Assembly: GCF_003149185.1 (NCBI RefSeq)
Contig: NZ_QGDO01000005.1
Coordinates: 62,001-126,000, forward strand
DNA from: Sediminitomix flava
GTDB lineage: Bacteria; Bacteroidota; Bacteroidia; Cytophagales; Flammeovirgaceae
DNA length: 64,000 bases
Direction of reading: 5' to 3'
Both the position numbers and the translations under genes were made by a program. The notes under the pieces were generated by a model. That model was given only the letters and a program-made list of their open reading frames with translations, was not told the DNA's origin and did not search any database. Positions 1-8,406 of this stretch are shown here, piece after piece; within the stretch, counting starts at the first letter, position 1, and each line of letters begins with the position of its first letter.

Positions 1-488
1 ATTGAAGGAACAGCAATGAAACTTAGGATTGTCAATGATTTAATTCCGAAAAGTGCTGTAAGTGTCATGACTAAACCCGACACAATAATGATGGTTTGTA
101 AATCCCAGCCTGTCACTTTTTGAAGAGGTAATGCGAACATCGCAACACCTACACCAAACCAGCCTACTTGAGTCACACTCAATAAAATTGATGGAAGGTG
201 CGCTCCAACTTTTCCGAATGAATATTTTGCTAAAAGGTGTGTAGATAATCCTGTATCTGCTGAGATATATGCGAGCGATGCTGTGTAAATACCCAGAATT
301 AAATTCCCGAAAAGTACCGCAATAATAAATTCAGAGGCAGTTACCTTTGTGCCCAATTCTCCTCCTGTCCACATACTAGCAGAAAAGAAAGTGAATCCAA
401 GCATTAGAACTAGCATTGGAAGGAACCCTTTCTTGTGTGATTCTTTTACTTTGCCTAATGCAAAATCTCGGTCTTCAGTTTGTGACAT
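1..488 (-). CDS. NCS1-family cytosine/nucleobase permease, CodB-like (partial)
   Basis: The first 162 residues of an integral membrane transporter that runs off the left edge of the window. It begins MSQTEDRDFALGKV and continues into hydrophobic segments with the FTFFSASMWTGGELG and SADTGLSTHLLAKYSFG stretches typical of CodB-type NCS1 permeases, which import cytosine or related bases with a cation. The start is the ATG at 486-488. It lies 56 bases downstream of a phosphoribosyltransferase gene on the same strand. That arrangement suggests a small salvage operon: import a base, then attach phosphoribose. The exact substrate cannot be told from this fragment. Confidence 0.8.
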   Translation of the reverse strand, partial: MSQTEDRDFALGKVKESHKKGFLPMLVLMLGFTFFSASMWTGGELGTKVTASEFIIAVLFGNLILGIYTASLAYISADTGLSTHLLAKYSFGKVGAHLPSILLSVTQVGWFGVGVAMFALPLQKVTGWDLQTIIIVSGLVMTLTALFGIKSLTILSFIAVPS

Positions 489-544
489 ATTAAGTGTTTT
501 GTTTGTAGTTCAGTTTTAAAATAATTGGAAGTTAGTGATAGTTC

Positions 545-1531
545 TTATAGTAGTTTCTGAAGTTTTTTGATTTGTTCTTCGCAGATACTTTTGAGGTTTT
601 GGTTACCAAATCGTGTTTGGTCAAGTTCTGGAAAACGCTCTTCTAGATATGTCTCAAATGTATCCTTATCACTTAATTTTAATACCTCACTCCAATATTC
701 TAAAACATCCTCTAGGTATTCTTGAACATGAAATGCCCTTGAACCAGCATCATAAATTGTACACCTTTCAAGGGGGAAACTAGGAGCTTCATATTGTGAT
801 TCTATAAACTCAGGAGCCATTAAAGAATCTTTTCGAACAAGGTCGGTTCCCGTTATTTTTATTTGGAAAACACTTTCTGGAGTTGGGATTTCAAATCGAC
901 CTTCCAAGTAACAAAGCATTGTTTTTTGATAGTTTGGAAACGCTTTTCTGAGTTTTTGATCCGTTTCTTCAAGTACATCGTCGGTAATTGGGCCACCATA
1001 GGTGAAAAATGTTAATGATCTTAGCGTTTTGTTTTGCTTTTGTGCTTCTTTAATCATGATTTCCATCCCATGTTTGAGACTAGTTCCTGTCGCGACTACA
1101 TCTCCAATCACAATGTCAGCATCATTTGGGAAATATACTTTTTTGTAATCAGATTCTAGAATATGCCATTCTTCAGAATCTTCTGACACTCGACTTCTTT
1201 GGGCTGAAATAAATGCAGAGTTATGTAGGTTCCATGAGTAAGCATCAGCTAAAGCTTCTCTGAGGTCAAAATTAAGCCCTCCTCTAAGAATATTGTAAAC
1301 TACTGTTTGCTTTTCTTCAAGCTCAAAAACGTGTTCTTCTTTAATTATTTTAAAGAATTTAGAACAGGATTTTCTTAAATTGCGAGTATATTCTATTCCT
1401 AGTACTAATGGATCATTACAAATGGCTCTTGATTCTGGGGTAGACAAGATGAAACGTTCAACATTTGTAGACTTTTCATCTGCAATTTTGTAGAGGGAAT
1501 TTTCTTTCTGATTTCGGATCTCCTGAAGCAT
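545..1531 (-). CDS. Phosphoribosyltransferase-domain protein, uracil-PRTase-like
   Basis: A 328-residue soluble protein with a type I phosphoribosyltransferase core. The PRPP-binding loop is visible as DIVIGDVVATGTS (residues 139-151), and an upstream NILRGGLNFDLREAL segment (80-94) resembles the flexible-loop region of uracil phosphoribosyltransferases. About 120 residues follow the core and include the segment PLERCTIYDAGSR, which I do not recognise, so the protein is longer than a standard UPRT (about 210 residues). It is followed by a CodB-like permease, consistent with pyrimidine or related base salvage. A strong hairpin and a further fold lie just upstream (1561-1656), suggesting leader control. 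The substrate is not established, and a PRTase-like regulatory protein is an alternative. Confidence 0.6.
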   Translation of the reverse strand: MLQEIRNQKENSLYKIADEKSTNVERFILSTPESRAICNDPLVLGIEYTRNLRKSCSKFFKIIKEEHVFELEEKQTVVYNILRGGLNFDLREALADAYSWNLHNSAFISAQRSRVSEDSEEWHILESDYKKVYFPNDADIVIGDVVATGTSLKHGMEIMIKEAQKQNKTLRSLTFFTYGGPITDDVLEETDQKLRKAFPNYQKTMLCYLEGRFEIPTPESVFQIKITGTDLVRKDSLMAPEFIESQYEAPSFPLERCTIYDAGSRAFHVQEYLEDVLEYWSEVLKLSDKDTFETYLEERFPELDQTRFGNQNLKSICEEQIKKLQKLL

Positions 1532-1560
1532 GATAAAACATTATTTGTTTTCATAAAGAA

Positions 1561-1596
1561 GCCCTCAAAAACTAAATAAGTTTAGCTTTTGAGGGC
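1561..1596 (-). promoter_or_regulatory. Attenuator-like hairpin in the leader of the PRTase gene
   Basis: A 16-base-pair stem with one mismatch and a 4-base loop: arms begin GCCCTCAAAA and end TTTTGAGGGC. Read on the minus strand it sits about 30 bases before the PRTase start codon and is followed by a short T-rich run (TTCTTT). It could be a weak terminator or a translation-controlling hairpin. It directly abuts the second foldable segment at 1596-1656. Confidence 0.5.
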
Positions 1597-1656
1597 TCGG
1601 GCGGAGAAAATAATCTGTTGTTCAGACTATGATCTTTTCACGACCGCTTGCCTGAG
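1596..1656. other. Foldable segment, candidate structured leader RNA
   Basis: CTCGGGC at 1596-1602 can pair with GCCTGAG at 1650-1656. Inside it are GAAAA/TTTTC and TCTG/CAGA pairings around a 5-base loop at 1617-1621, so the whole segment can form one long arm. It lies between the divergent PRTase and dinB genes. Pairing is slightly better when read on the plus strand (a G-U wobble replaces an A-C mismatch), but the adjacent hairpin is placed as expected for the minus-strand gene. I could not match it to a known riboswitch consensus. Confidence 0.35.
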
Positions 1657-1706
1657 GGTGCAATTTAGAGAATCTTTACTCGACCTTAAAAAGTCTTAAA
1701 ATTCAT

Positions 1707-2819
1707 TTGGAAAATATAAAGGACGATATAGAACCAATCCGTAAGATTATCCATGTAGATATGGATGCTTTTTATGCATCTGTTGAACAAAGGGATAATC
1801 CAGATTTACGAGGTAAACCAATAGCTGTAGGTGGCGATTCTAAAAGGGGAGTTGTAGCTGCCGCAAGTTATGAGGCACGTAAATTTGGAGTTAGGTCAGC
1901 AATGTCTTCTGTTGTAGCCAAAAGGAAGTGTAAGGATTTGATTTTTGTGAGAGCAAGGTTTGAGGTGTATAAGGAAGTTTCGGGGCAGATTCGGAGTGTT
2001 TTTGAGAAATATACAGATTTGATCGAGCCACTTTCATTGGATGAGGCTTACCTTGATGTTACAGAAAATAAACTTGAAATAAAGTCTGCAATACGTATCG
2101 CACAATTGATCAGACGAGAAATTAAGGAGTTGACGGGGCTTACGGCTTCAGCTGGAGTTTCTTATAATAAGTTTTTAGCCAAAACGGCTTCTGATCTTGA
2201 TAAGCCTGATGGACTTTCGGTCATTCTACCAAACCAAGCTATCGAATTTCTTGAGAATTTAGCCATTGAAAAGTTTTATGGTATTGGAAAAGTGACATCC
2301 AAAAAAATGAAATCTCTGGGTATTCATAGGGGGAAAGATCTTAAAATGTGGCCTGAAAGTGAGTTAAAAAGATTGTTTGGTAAATCAGGTAGTTACTATT
2401 TTAATATTGTTAGAGGAATAGATGGTAGGCGTGTTATTTCGAGTCGTGAAAGAAAGTCAGTAGGAGCAGAGCTTACTTTTTTTGATGATTTGAATACTAT
2501 TGATGAGCTAACAGAGAAACTTCAAAAAATTGAAGAAATTTTGTGGAAACGTATTGAGAAAATTCAGAAAAGAGGAAAAACCCTTACCCTCAAAGTGAAG
2601 AATTCTGATTTTACGGTCTTGACAAGAAGTAAAACAGTCGATCATTTAATCCAAAGTCAATCTGAAATTAGAGAAATCTACATGGAACTACTCAATGAAT
2701 GGAATGAACAAGATTTTCAGATAAGATTGTTGGGTTTAAGTATTTCGAATTTATCTACTGGAGAACCTAAGAAAGAACATATAGTAAGACAGCTTAAAAT
2801 CAACTATGAAGGTTTTTGA
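1707..2819 (+). CDS. dinB: DNA polymerase IV (Y-family translesion polymerase)
   Basis: A 370-residue Y-family polymerase that copies past damaged bases. The N-terminal metal-binding motif HVDMDAFYASVEQRD (residues 17-31) and the catalytic SLDEAYLDVT motif are intact, and the palm, thumb (helix-hairpin-helix around FYGIGKVTSKKMKSLG) and C-terminal little-finger regions follow in order. The length fits the family (about 350-390). No in-frame ATG exists upstream of the first motif before a TGA stop at 1653, so the TTG at 1707 is the likely start. The 3' end overlaps the end of the convergent histidine kinase gene by 16 bases. No recognisable C-terminal clamp-binding peptide was identified by eye. 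Confidence 0.93.
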   Translation: MENIKDDIEPIRKIIHVDMDAFYASVEQRDNPDLRGKPIAVGGDSKRGVVAAASYEARKFGVRSAMSSVVAKRKCKDLIFVRARFEVYKEVSGQIRSVFEKYTDLIEPLSLDEAYLDVTENKLEIKSAIRIAQLIRREIKELTGLTASAGVSYNKFLAKTASDLDKPDGLSVILPNQAIEFLENLAIEKFYGIGKVTSKKMKSLGIHRGKDLKMWPESELKRLFGKSGSYYFNIVRGIDGRRVISSRERKSVGAELTFFDDLNTIDELTEKLQKIEEILWKRIEKIQKRGKTLTLKVKNSDFTVLTRSKTVDHLIQSQSEIREIYMELLNEWNEQDFQIRLLGLSISNLSTGEPKKEHIVRQLKINYEGF

Positions 2820-4288
2820 TTACTTATGCTTTCTTCATTTGCTATTAATTCATCAATCATTTCATCCGTCATTATTTCTTCATTTTCGGCTAGATTTGCA
2901 AACTCGTACGGCAAGTTGATACATATAGTCGTGCCTCTTTCTAACTGACTGAAAGCGCGTATTTTTCCATGATGTTTTTCAATAATTATCTTAGAAATTG
3001 ATAATCCTAAACCAGAGCCGTTTAACTGTTTGACATTTTGCCCTCTATAAAATGGGTGGAAAAGGTTTTTCATATCTCCTTGTGAAATACCAATTCCAAA
3101 GTCTTTTATTCTTATGAAAACATTTTTTGCATAATAAGAAATGAAAATAATTGGTGCTCTTTGTCCTTCCGAATATTTTAATGCATTAGAAAATAGATTA
3201 GATAAAGCATTTTTGAAGTATTCCGTATCAAGGTAGATAGGGACTTCTGTTCCTTCCATAATTACTTCTACGCGTCGTCTTTCTTTATCACTGATTTGTA
3301 ACTGTGCTGATAATTCATGGCAGAGCATTGATAACCTAGTCGGGACAAAATGTAATTGCATTTGCTCAGTTTTTTTCATGTACAATACATCTTGAAGGAG
3401 GTGATTCATTTGTCCTACAGCATATTCAATTCCTTGATAAGCCCTATTCGACATCTCATTTTTTTTCATTTCCTCATTCTGACTACTGATTTTTTGTAGG
3501 ATTTGAATATTGCTTTTGATAATGGCTAGTGGTGTTTTGAATTGATGAGAAGCCATTGAAATAAAGAATGATTCCATTTCGGTCAATTCTCTTTGTCTTT
3601 GTAAAGCTGTTTCAGCTTGTTTTTTTGCGACTTTCAAAGATATATTTTGATAAGCAACTTGCCTTCTTTCTAATTCAAAGTTTCGTTTAAAAGTGTTGAT
3701 AATGAGTATGATTGCAAAGAAGGAACAGATGACCACGATAAAATCATCAACAAATCGAATTTTATCAGTAGGGAAATGATAAGTATGATCAGGATAGACA
3801 TAATCCATAATCATTAGAATTGCCAAATTTACAATGATTAGTAATCCGAAAAGAATATGTTTTTTACTATCAGTAAAATGAAAAAGTAGAATGGTTATCA
3901 CATAGAAAATTAATATCGTACCTGTTCCTTTCCATCCATCAGAGAAAAAGTATATCACATTAAAAAGAAAAAAAGTAAGGATAAACCAAGGGATGACTAT
4001 TCCTTGATACTCACCTTTGATTTTGGAACGGTAATAGAAATAAACGTAAGTGAGTGCGTTTATGCTTAAGAAAAGCATAAGCATGGGTGAATGTAAGAGT
4101 AGGTTAATCGCAATGTTGAATGCACATATAAATACAAAAGCGATTAATGATGCAATGTTTAGGGTTCTATGCTCTAGAGGGAAGTCTTTGGGGTGACCAC
4201 TAAAAAAATAAATGAAATCTTTAAAGTAAGTATCGATTAGGCTATTAAAATTCTTCAAGGTGTTCCTAGTTAGTACATCAATGCTCAC
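2804..4288 (-). CDS. Membrane-bound sensor histidine kinase
   Basis: A 494-residue kinase. The first 200 residues contain about six hydrophobic segments and no obvious periplasmic sensor domain, so it may sense membrane or intramembrane signals. A short coiled linker (205-240) leads to the H-box FFISMASHQFKTPLA with phosphoacceptor His248. The N-box (NALSNLFSNALKY), G1 (DFGIGIS) and G2 (GSGLGLSISK) of the ATPase domain are all present, so it should be active. The start is GTG at 4288; an in-frame TAA lies two codons upstream. It is divergent from the response regulator at 4362, with 73 bases between them, which suggests they are partners. Its 3' end overlaps dinB. Confidence 0.9.
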   Translation of the reverse strand: MSIDVLTRNTLKNFNSLIDTYFKDFIYFFSGHPKDFPLEHRTLNIASLIAFVFICAFNIAINLLLHSPMLMLFLSINALTYVYFYYRSKIKGEYQGIVIPWFILTFFLFNVIYFFSDGWKGTGTILIFYVITILLFHFTDSKKHILFGLLIIVNLAILMIMDYVYPDHTYHFPTDKIRFVDDFIVVICSFFAIILIINTFKRNFELERRQVAYQNISLKVAKKQAETALQRQRELTEMESFFISMASHQFKTPLAIIKSNIQILQKISSQNEEMKKNEMSNRAYQGIEYAVGQMNHLLQDVLYMKKTEQMQLHFVPTRLSMLCHELSAQLQISDKERRRVEVIMEGTEVPIYLDTEYFKNALSNLFSNALKYSEGQRAPIIFISYYAKNVFIRIKDFGIGISQGDMKNLFHPFYRGQNVKQLNGSGLGLSISKIIIEKHHGKIRAFSQLERGTTICINLPYEFANLAENEEIMTDEMIDELIANEESISNQKPS

Positions 4289-4361
4289 AATTTAAAGAGA
4301 AGCTCTTATATTAATCGCTGAATAAATCACAAAATCACTTATATGTAATCTTTTAGTTTAA

Positions 4362-5372
4362 ATGAGTACAAAAGTATTAGTCATAGAAGATGAAGAGGTA
4401 TTGCGTCAGTCATTAGCTGATATTTTAGAACTTGAAGGTTTTGAAGTTATTTTAGCCAAGGACGGTTTGGATGGAATTGAAGTTCTTTCCGAAGAGACGC
4501 CAGATGTAATTGTTTCTGATATCATGATGCCAAGAGCTGATGGCTACGCTGTTTTGAATTTTGTGAGGCAAGAAAGTACCCTAATGCATACTCCATTTAT
4601 TTTCTTATCAGCTAAATCGGAGCGGACAGATGTGAGATCGGGTATGAATAAAGGAGCTGATGACTATATCACCAAGCCGTTTGACTACCAAGAGTTAATT
4701 GATGCAATTAATGCACGAATAGTCAAGAGTCAGCCTTCTTTGGAGAGTATTTCTCAGTTAAAAGATCAAATCATCAATCAATCTGAGAAGTTAAAAGAGT
4801 TTGCTTTTATCAACTCTCATAAGGTGAGAGGGCCTATGGTGAACATCCTCAGTTTGATCGATAAATTGAACGATAATGATTCTGAAGTGTTAAAAGAGAT
4901 GCTACACCAAAATGCAATTAGTTTAGATCAAGTCATTACTGACATGAATACAGCAATTGCAGATGAAATAGAGAATCCTTTTATGACAAATTCAGAGCCC
5001 AAAAGAATTCAATCTATTTATTTGATTGATGATGACCCTTTTCAGAATGCACTTAACACTCAGCTTTTGCATAATTATGCTGCTGATATGAAAGTGAAGA
5101 CTTTTGAATCTGGAGAAAATGCACTCAAACATATCCTCTTGAATGCAGAGGTTCCAGACATGATCCTTTTAGATATTAATATGCCTGAAATGGATGGTTG
5201 GGAATTTCTCGAGAGCTTATTGAGTGAAGAAGATAAAAATATAGAAGTTCATATGCTTTCGTCTTCTTTGGACAACAGAGATAGAGTAAAAGCTTTTAGT
5301 TTTAAATGTGTGAAAGGCTTTATCTGTAAGCCCTTATCTGAAGAAATGATATCAAAAATTATCTTGAAATGA
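4362..5372 (+). CDS. Two-receiver response regulator with a central histidine-kinase-like helix
   Basis: A 336-residue protein with three parts. REC1 (1-120) has acidic pocket E9/D10, phosphoacceptor Asp53 (SDIMMP) and Lys105 (TKP). A helical middle (130-205) contains FINSHKVRGPMVNIL with His153, which resembles the H-box of Bacteroidota histidine kinases (SHxLRxPL type), but no ATPase domain follows. REC2 (217-336) has D223-D225, Asp271 (LLDINMP) and Lys323 (CKP). There is no DNA-binding domain, so output is probably by phosphotransfer or protein contact. It is divergent from the sensor kinase at 2804-4288. The middle segment could be a phosphotransfer module or only a dimerisation helix; that part is inference. 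Confidence 0.88.
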   Translation: MSTKVLVIEDEEVLRQSLADILELEGFEVILAKDGLDGIEVLSEETPDVIVSDIMMPRADGYAVLNFVRQESTLMHTPFIFLSAKSERTDVRSGMNKGADDYITKPFDYQELIDAINARIVKSQPSLESISQLKDQIINQSEKLKEFAFINSHKVRGPMVNILSLIDKLNDNDSEVLKEMLHQNAISLDQVITDMNTAIADEIENPFMTNSEPKRIQSIYLIDDDPFQNALNTQLLHNYAADMKVKTFESGENALKHILLNAEVPDMILLDINMPEMDGWEFLESLLSEEDKNIEVHMLSSSLDNRDRVKAFSFKCVKGFICKPLSEEMISKIILK

Positions 5373-5563
5373 TATAATAATTCGGGTGAGCGAACTGGTC
5401 GTTCTCTATTTTTATAAAATGATAGTAAGAAAAATTATTTTTTAATAGTAAAAAATACCATTTATTTCTATTTTTTGAACATTATTAATGTATAGACTAG
5501 CTATTTTTAGCCTATAACGTTTACAATGTTCTTTTTTTAAGAGAGAACTCAACTATCATTTTT

Positions 5564-7981
5564 ATGAAACTATTACGATTTTTACTATCACTCTCTCTCA
5601 CAGTACTTTTTATTTGGAGTGGAAATAAAAGACAGGAAATTGGGGGCAATCCTGTACCACCTTTGGGGAAATTTTTTGATCCATTTAATGGATTTTGGCA
5701 AAATGCAGAAAGTAGTACGGCTTATACCGATGCTACATTACAACTTCCAAGCTTGAAAAATGATGTTCAAGTTTCTTATGATTCCATACTTGTTCCTCAT
5801 GTCTATGCTCAAAATGATTACGATGCTTTCTTAGTTCAAGGATATCTTACTGCTAAGCACCGATTGTGGCAAATGGAAATGCAAACACATTTGGCTGCAG
5901 GTAGGCTTACTGAAATCATGGGGGAGTCGTTGTTGAAAACTGATCGTTATCATCGACGTATTGGTTTGAAAAGAGCAGCTGAAATATTTATAAATGAAAT
6001 TCAGAAAGATAAGGAAGTAGATTCAAAACTAGGGGCTTATGTACAAGGTGTAAATTCTTATATCAATTCACTTACTTACAGAGAGTATCCTTTAGAGTAT
6101 AAATTATTAGATTATGCTCCCGAAGAATGGACGAAGCTAAAGTCAGGTTTACTTTTAAAATATATGGCGAATGACCTTTCTGGTCGTAATGAAGATGTGG
6201 AGTACACTAACGCAATCCAGCTTTTTGGCTCGGACTTATTTGCTTTAATGTATCCAGAAAGGTTAGAAGGTGAGGATCCTATTGTAAATAAAGAGAACAG
6301 ATGGGAGTTTGATGCAGTGAAAATAGAAAAACCTCAATTAGGAACACTTTCAGAAATGCCTGTTTTGAAAGAAATGGACCCGAAGCCAAATCCAGATAAT
6401 GGTAGTAATAACTGGGTTGTTGCAGGTTCTAAAACAGCTTCAGGAAATCCTATTCTATGTAATGATCCTCACCTAGGTCTAAATTTACCTTCTATTTGGT
6501 ATGCAATTCACCTGAATACTCCAGAAATGAATGTGATGGGGGCATCACTTCCAGGTGCACCAACTGTTATTATTGGTTTCAATGAAGATATTGCTTGGGG
6601 AGTAACCAATGCACAAAGAGATGTTCAAGATTGGTATAAGTTAATCTTTGATGAAAGCAATAATTCTTACCTGTTAGATGATGAGTGGGTTAAGGCTGAA
6701 ATGGCTGTCGAATCTTTCAAAGTTAGAGGTGGTGCAGATTTTATAGATACTGTTTATCATACATATTGGGGGCCTGTGGTTTATGATAATAGCTATGGTG
6801 GAGATTTAGACCCTCATTACTATGCCTTGAAATGGGTTGCACATGAGCCATCTCAAGAAATAAAAGCTTTGATGAATCTAAATAAAGCCAAAAGTTATGA
6901 TGAATATCGTGAGGCCATTAAAGATTTTTCTAGTCCTGGACAGAACATGATTTTCGCATCTAATACCGGAGATATTGGAATGACAGTACAAGGAAGATAT
7001 CCAATGAAATGGCAAGGGCAAGGTAAATTTGTAATGGATGGTACGACAAAAGCTAATGACTGGCAGGGTTTCATTCCTGTAGAACATAATGTATTTGACA
7101 AAAATCCAGAAAGAGGTTTTGTAAGCTCGGCAAATCAAATTCCTGCAGATTATACTTATCCATATTATATTTTTGATGCGGTATATGAGCATTACAGAAA
7201 TAGACGAATCAATCAACTTTTGACAGAGAAGTCTAACATTACTGTATCTGAGATGGAGGAAATGCTTGATGATAATTTTAACCTACTTGCTTCTGAAAAT
7301 TTACCTTTCCTTTTAGCGCAAGTGAAAGATAAAATGAATACTGAGAGTAAAAAGAAGTTTTTCAAGACATTAGCTGATTGGGATTTCTTTAATGATGCCG
7401 ATCAAGTAGCTCCAGCGTATTTTGAAGCTTGGATGGATGAACTTTATGAAACTATTTGGGATGAAACCACAACTGACTTTATGGCATTAAAACGACCTTA
7501 CAAGGCTGTGACCCACAAGTTGATTATGGAAAATCCAGACTTTCCTCTATTTGATATTGCTGAAACAGATAAGGTAGAAACGATGCAAGATGTTCTTCTT
7601 ATTTCTTTTGAAAACGCAGTAAAGAAAGTCAAAGATTGGGAGGGAGAAGAACAAAATGCGGTATGGAAAAATTATAAATCTACGCAAGTAAAGCATTTGA
7701 CTAGGCTAGCACCATTTAGTGTAGAAGTTCACAATGGAGGAAATCATAATATTGTGAATGCGACAAGTGAAAGACATGGTCCATCTTGGAGAATGGTTGT
7801 TGAGTTAGACCCTTCAGGTACAAAAGGGTATTTTGCTTATCCAGGAGGTCAAGAGGGAAATCCAGGGAGTTATTACTATGATAACATGATTAGAAATTGG
7901 GAGGCATGTAAGCTTTACCCAAATACTTTGATTTCCAAGGAAGACCCAGTAATGTCAAAGCTTACATTAAAAGCGGAGTAA
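5564..7981 (+). CDS. Penicillin acylase family N-terminal-nucleophile amidase (S45)
   Basis: An 805-residue exported hydrolase. A signal peptide (residues 1-20, MKLLRFLLSLSLTVLF) leads to the alpha chain; the self-cleavage site is the GSNNW motif with the new N-terminal nucleophile Ser281 after Gly280. The following NDPHLGLNLPSIWY and GFNEDIAWGVTNAQRD segments are the usual beta-chain signatures. The family cleaves amide bonds such as penicillins or acyl-homoserine lactones, and members near this size in Bacteroidota are common, so quorum-signal quenching is possible but unproven. It is followed 21 bases later by a small membrane protein gene, probably co-transcribed. No frameshift or missing catalytic residue was noticed. 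Confidence 0.92.
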   Translation: MKLLRFLLSLSLTVLFIWSGNKRQEIGGNPVPPLGKFFDPFNGFWQNAESSTAYTDATLQLPSLKNDVQVSYDSILVPHVYAQNDYDAFLVQGYLTAKHRLWQMEMQTHLAAGRLTEIMGESLLKTDRYHRRIGLKRAAEIFINEIQKDKEVDSKLGAYVQGVNSYINSLTYREYPLEYKLLDYAPEEWTKLKSGLLLKYMANDLSGRNEDVEYTNAIQLFGSDLFALMYPERLEGEDPIVNKENRWEFDAVKIEKPQLGTLSEMPVLKEMDPKPNPDNGSNNWVVAGSKTASGNPILCNDPHLGLNLPSIWYAIHLNTPEMNVMGASLPGAPTVIIGFNEDIAWGVTNAQRDVQDWYKLIFDESNNSYLLDDEWVKAEMAVESFKVRGGADFIDTVYHTYWGPVVYDNSYGGDLDPHYYALKWVAHEPSQEIKALMNLNKAKSYDEYREAIKDFSSPGQNMIFASNTGDIGMTVQGRYPMKWQGQGKFVMDGTTKANDWQGFIPVEHNVFDKNPERGFVSSANQIPADYTYPYYIFDAVYEHYRNRRINQLLTEKSNITVSEMEEMLDDNFNLLASENLPFLLAQVKDKMNTESKKKFFKTLADWDFFNDADQVAPAYFEAWMDELYETIWDETTTDFMALKRPYKAVTHKLIMENPDFPLFDIAETDKVETMQDVLLISFENAVKKVKDWEGEEQNAVWKNYKSTQVKHLTRLAPFSVEVHNGGNHNIVNATSERHGPSWRMVVELDPSGTKGYFAYPGGQEGNPGSYYYDNMIRNWEACKLYPNTLISKEDPVMSKLTLKAE

Positions 7982-8002
7982 TTTTTTTAAAGAATTAATG
8001 AA

Positions 8003-8353
8003 ATGAAAGATATATTATTAAAATCAATCGGAATTGCTTTTGTAGTAGGTTTAGCCCAATGGGTATTTCCGTGGTGGGGAACGGCTTCTGTAGCTGCGGC
8101 TACTTTTGCTCTGATTTATGTAAATCAGACAGCAACTAAAGCTTTTTTAAGTGGGTTTGTTGGTGTTGGAATTCTTTGGTTTGCTTATGCTTATTATCTA
8201 GACTCAAATAATGCATCTATTCTAAGTACAAAAATTGGAGAGTTATTTCAGTTACCAAATTATCAGTATTTATTTCTGATTACTGCGGTATTCGGAGGGT
8301 TGCTTGGCGGATTGTCTAGTTTAACAGGCTTTTCACTGCGTAAATTGTTTTAG
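8003..8353 (+). CDS. Small hydrophobic membrane protein of unknown function
   Basis: A 116-residue protein with about four hydrophobic segments (roughly residues 8-28, 30-45, 48-66 and 90-108) and short charged ends. I do not recognise the family. It starts 21 bases after the acylase gene and the pair ends at a strong hairpin terminator, so they are probably one transcript. Small polytopic proteins like this often have no assigned role; any link to the acylase is inferred only from position. Confidence 0.7.
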   Translation: MKDILLKSIGIAFVVGLAQWVFPWWGTASVAAATFALIYVNQTATKAFLSGFVGVGILWFAYAYYLDSNNASILSTKIGELFQLPNYQYLFLITAVFGGLLGGLSSLTGFSLRKLF

Positions 8354-8379
8354 TTCTAAGAATAAAATATAATTAAGAA

Positions 8380-8406
8380 GACCATCCAACTTGGATGGTC
8401 TTTTTT
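8380..8406. terminator. Bidirectional terminator
   Basis: GACCATCC and GGATGGTC form an 8-bp stem with loop AACTT, followed by a run of six T on the plus strand and preceded by A-rich sequence. It separates the plus-strand acylase pair from the convergent WD40-caspase gene, whose stop codon lies just inside it. Confidence 0.85.

Noticed and set aside
1596-1656. A known riboswitch class (TPP, purine, preQ1, guanidine, FMN, cobalamin, c-di-GMP)
   Set aside because: None of the conserved core sequences of these classes is present; reported only as an unidentified foldable leader.
5385-5412. Terminator after the response regulator gene
   Set aside because: Only a weak 4-6 bp stem (GAAC/GTTC) before an AT-rich tail; not convincing.
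6878-7216. Open frames antisense to the penicillin acylase gene
   Set aside because: They are low-complexity shadows of the coding strand with no start context and no known motif.
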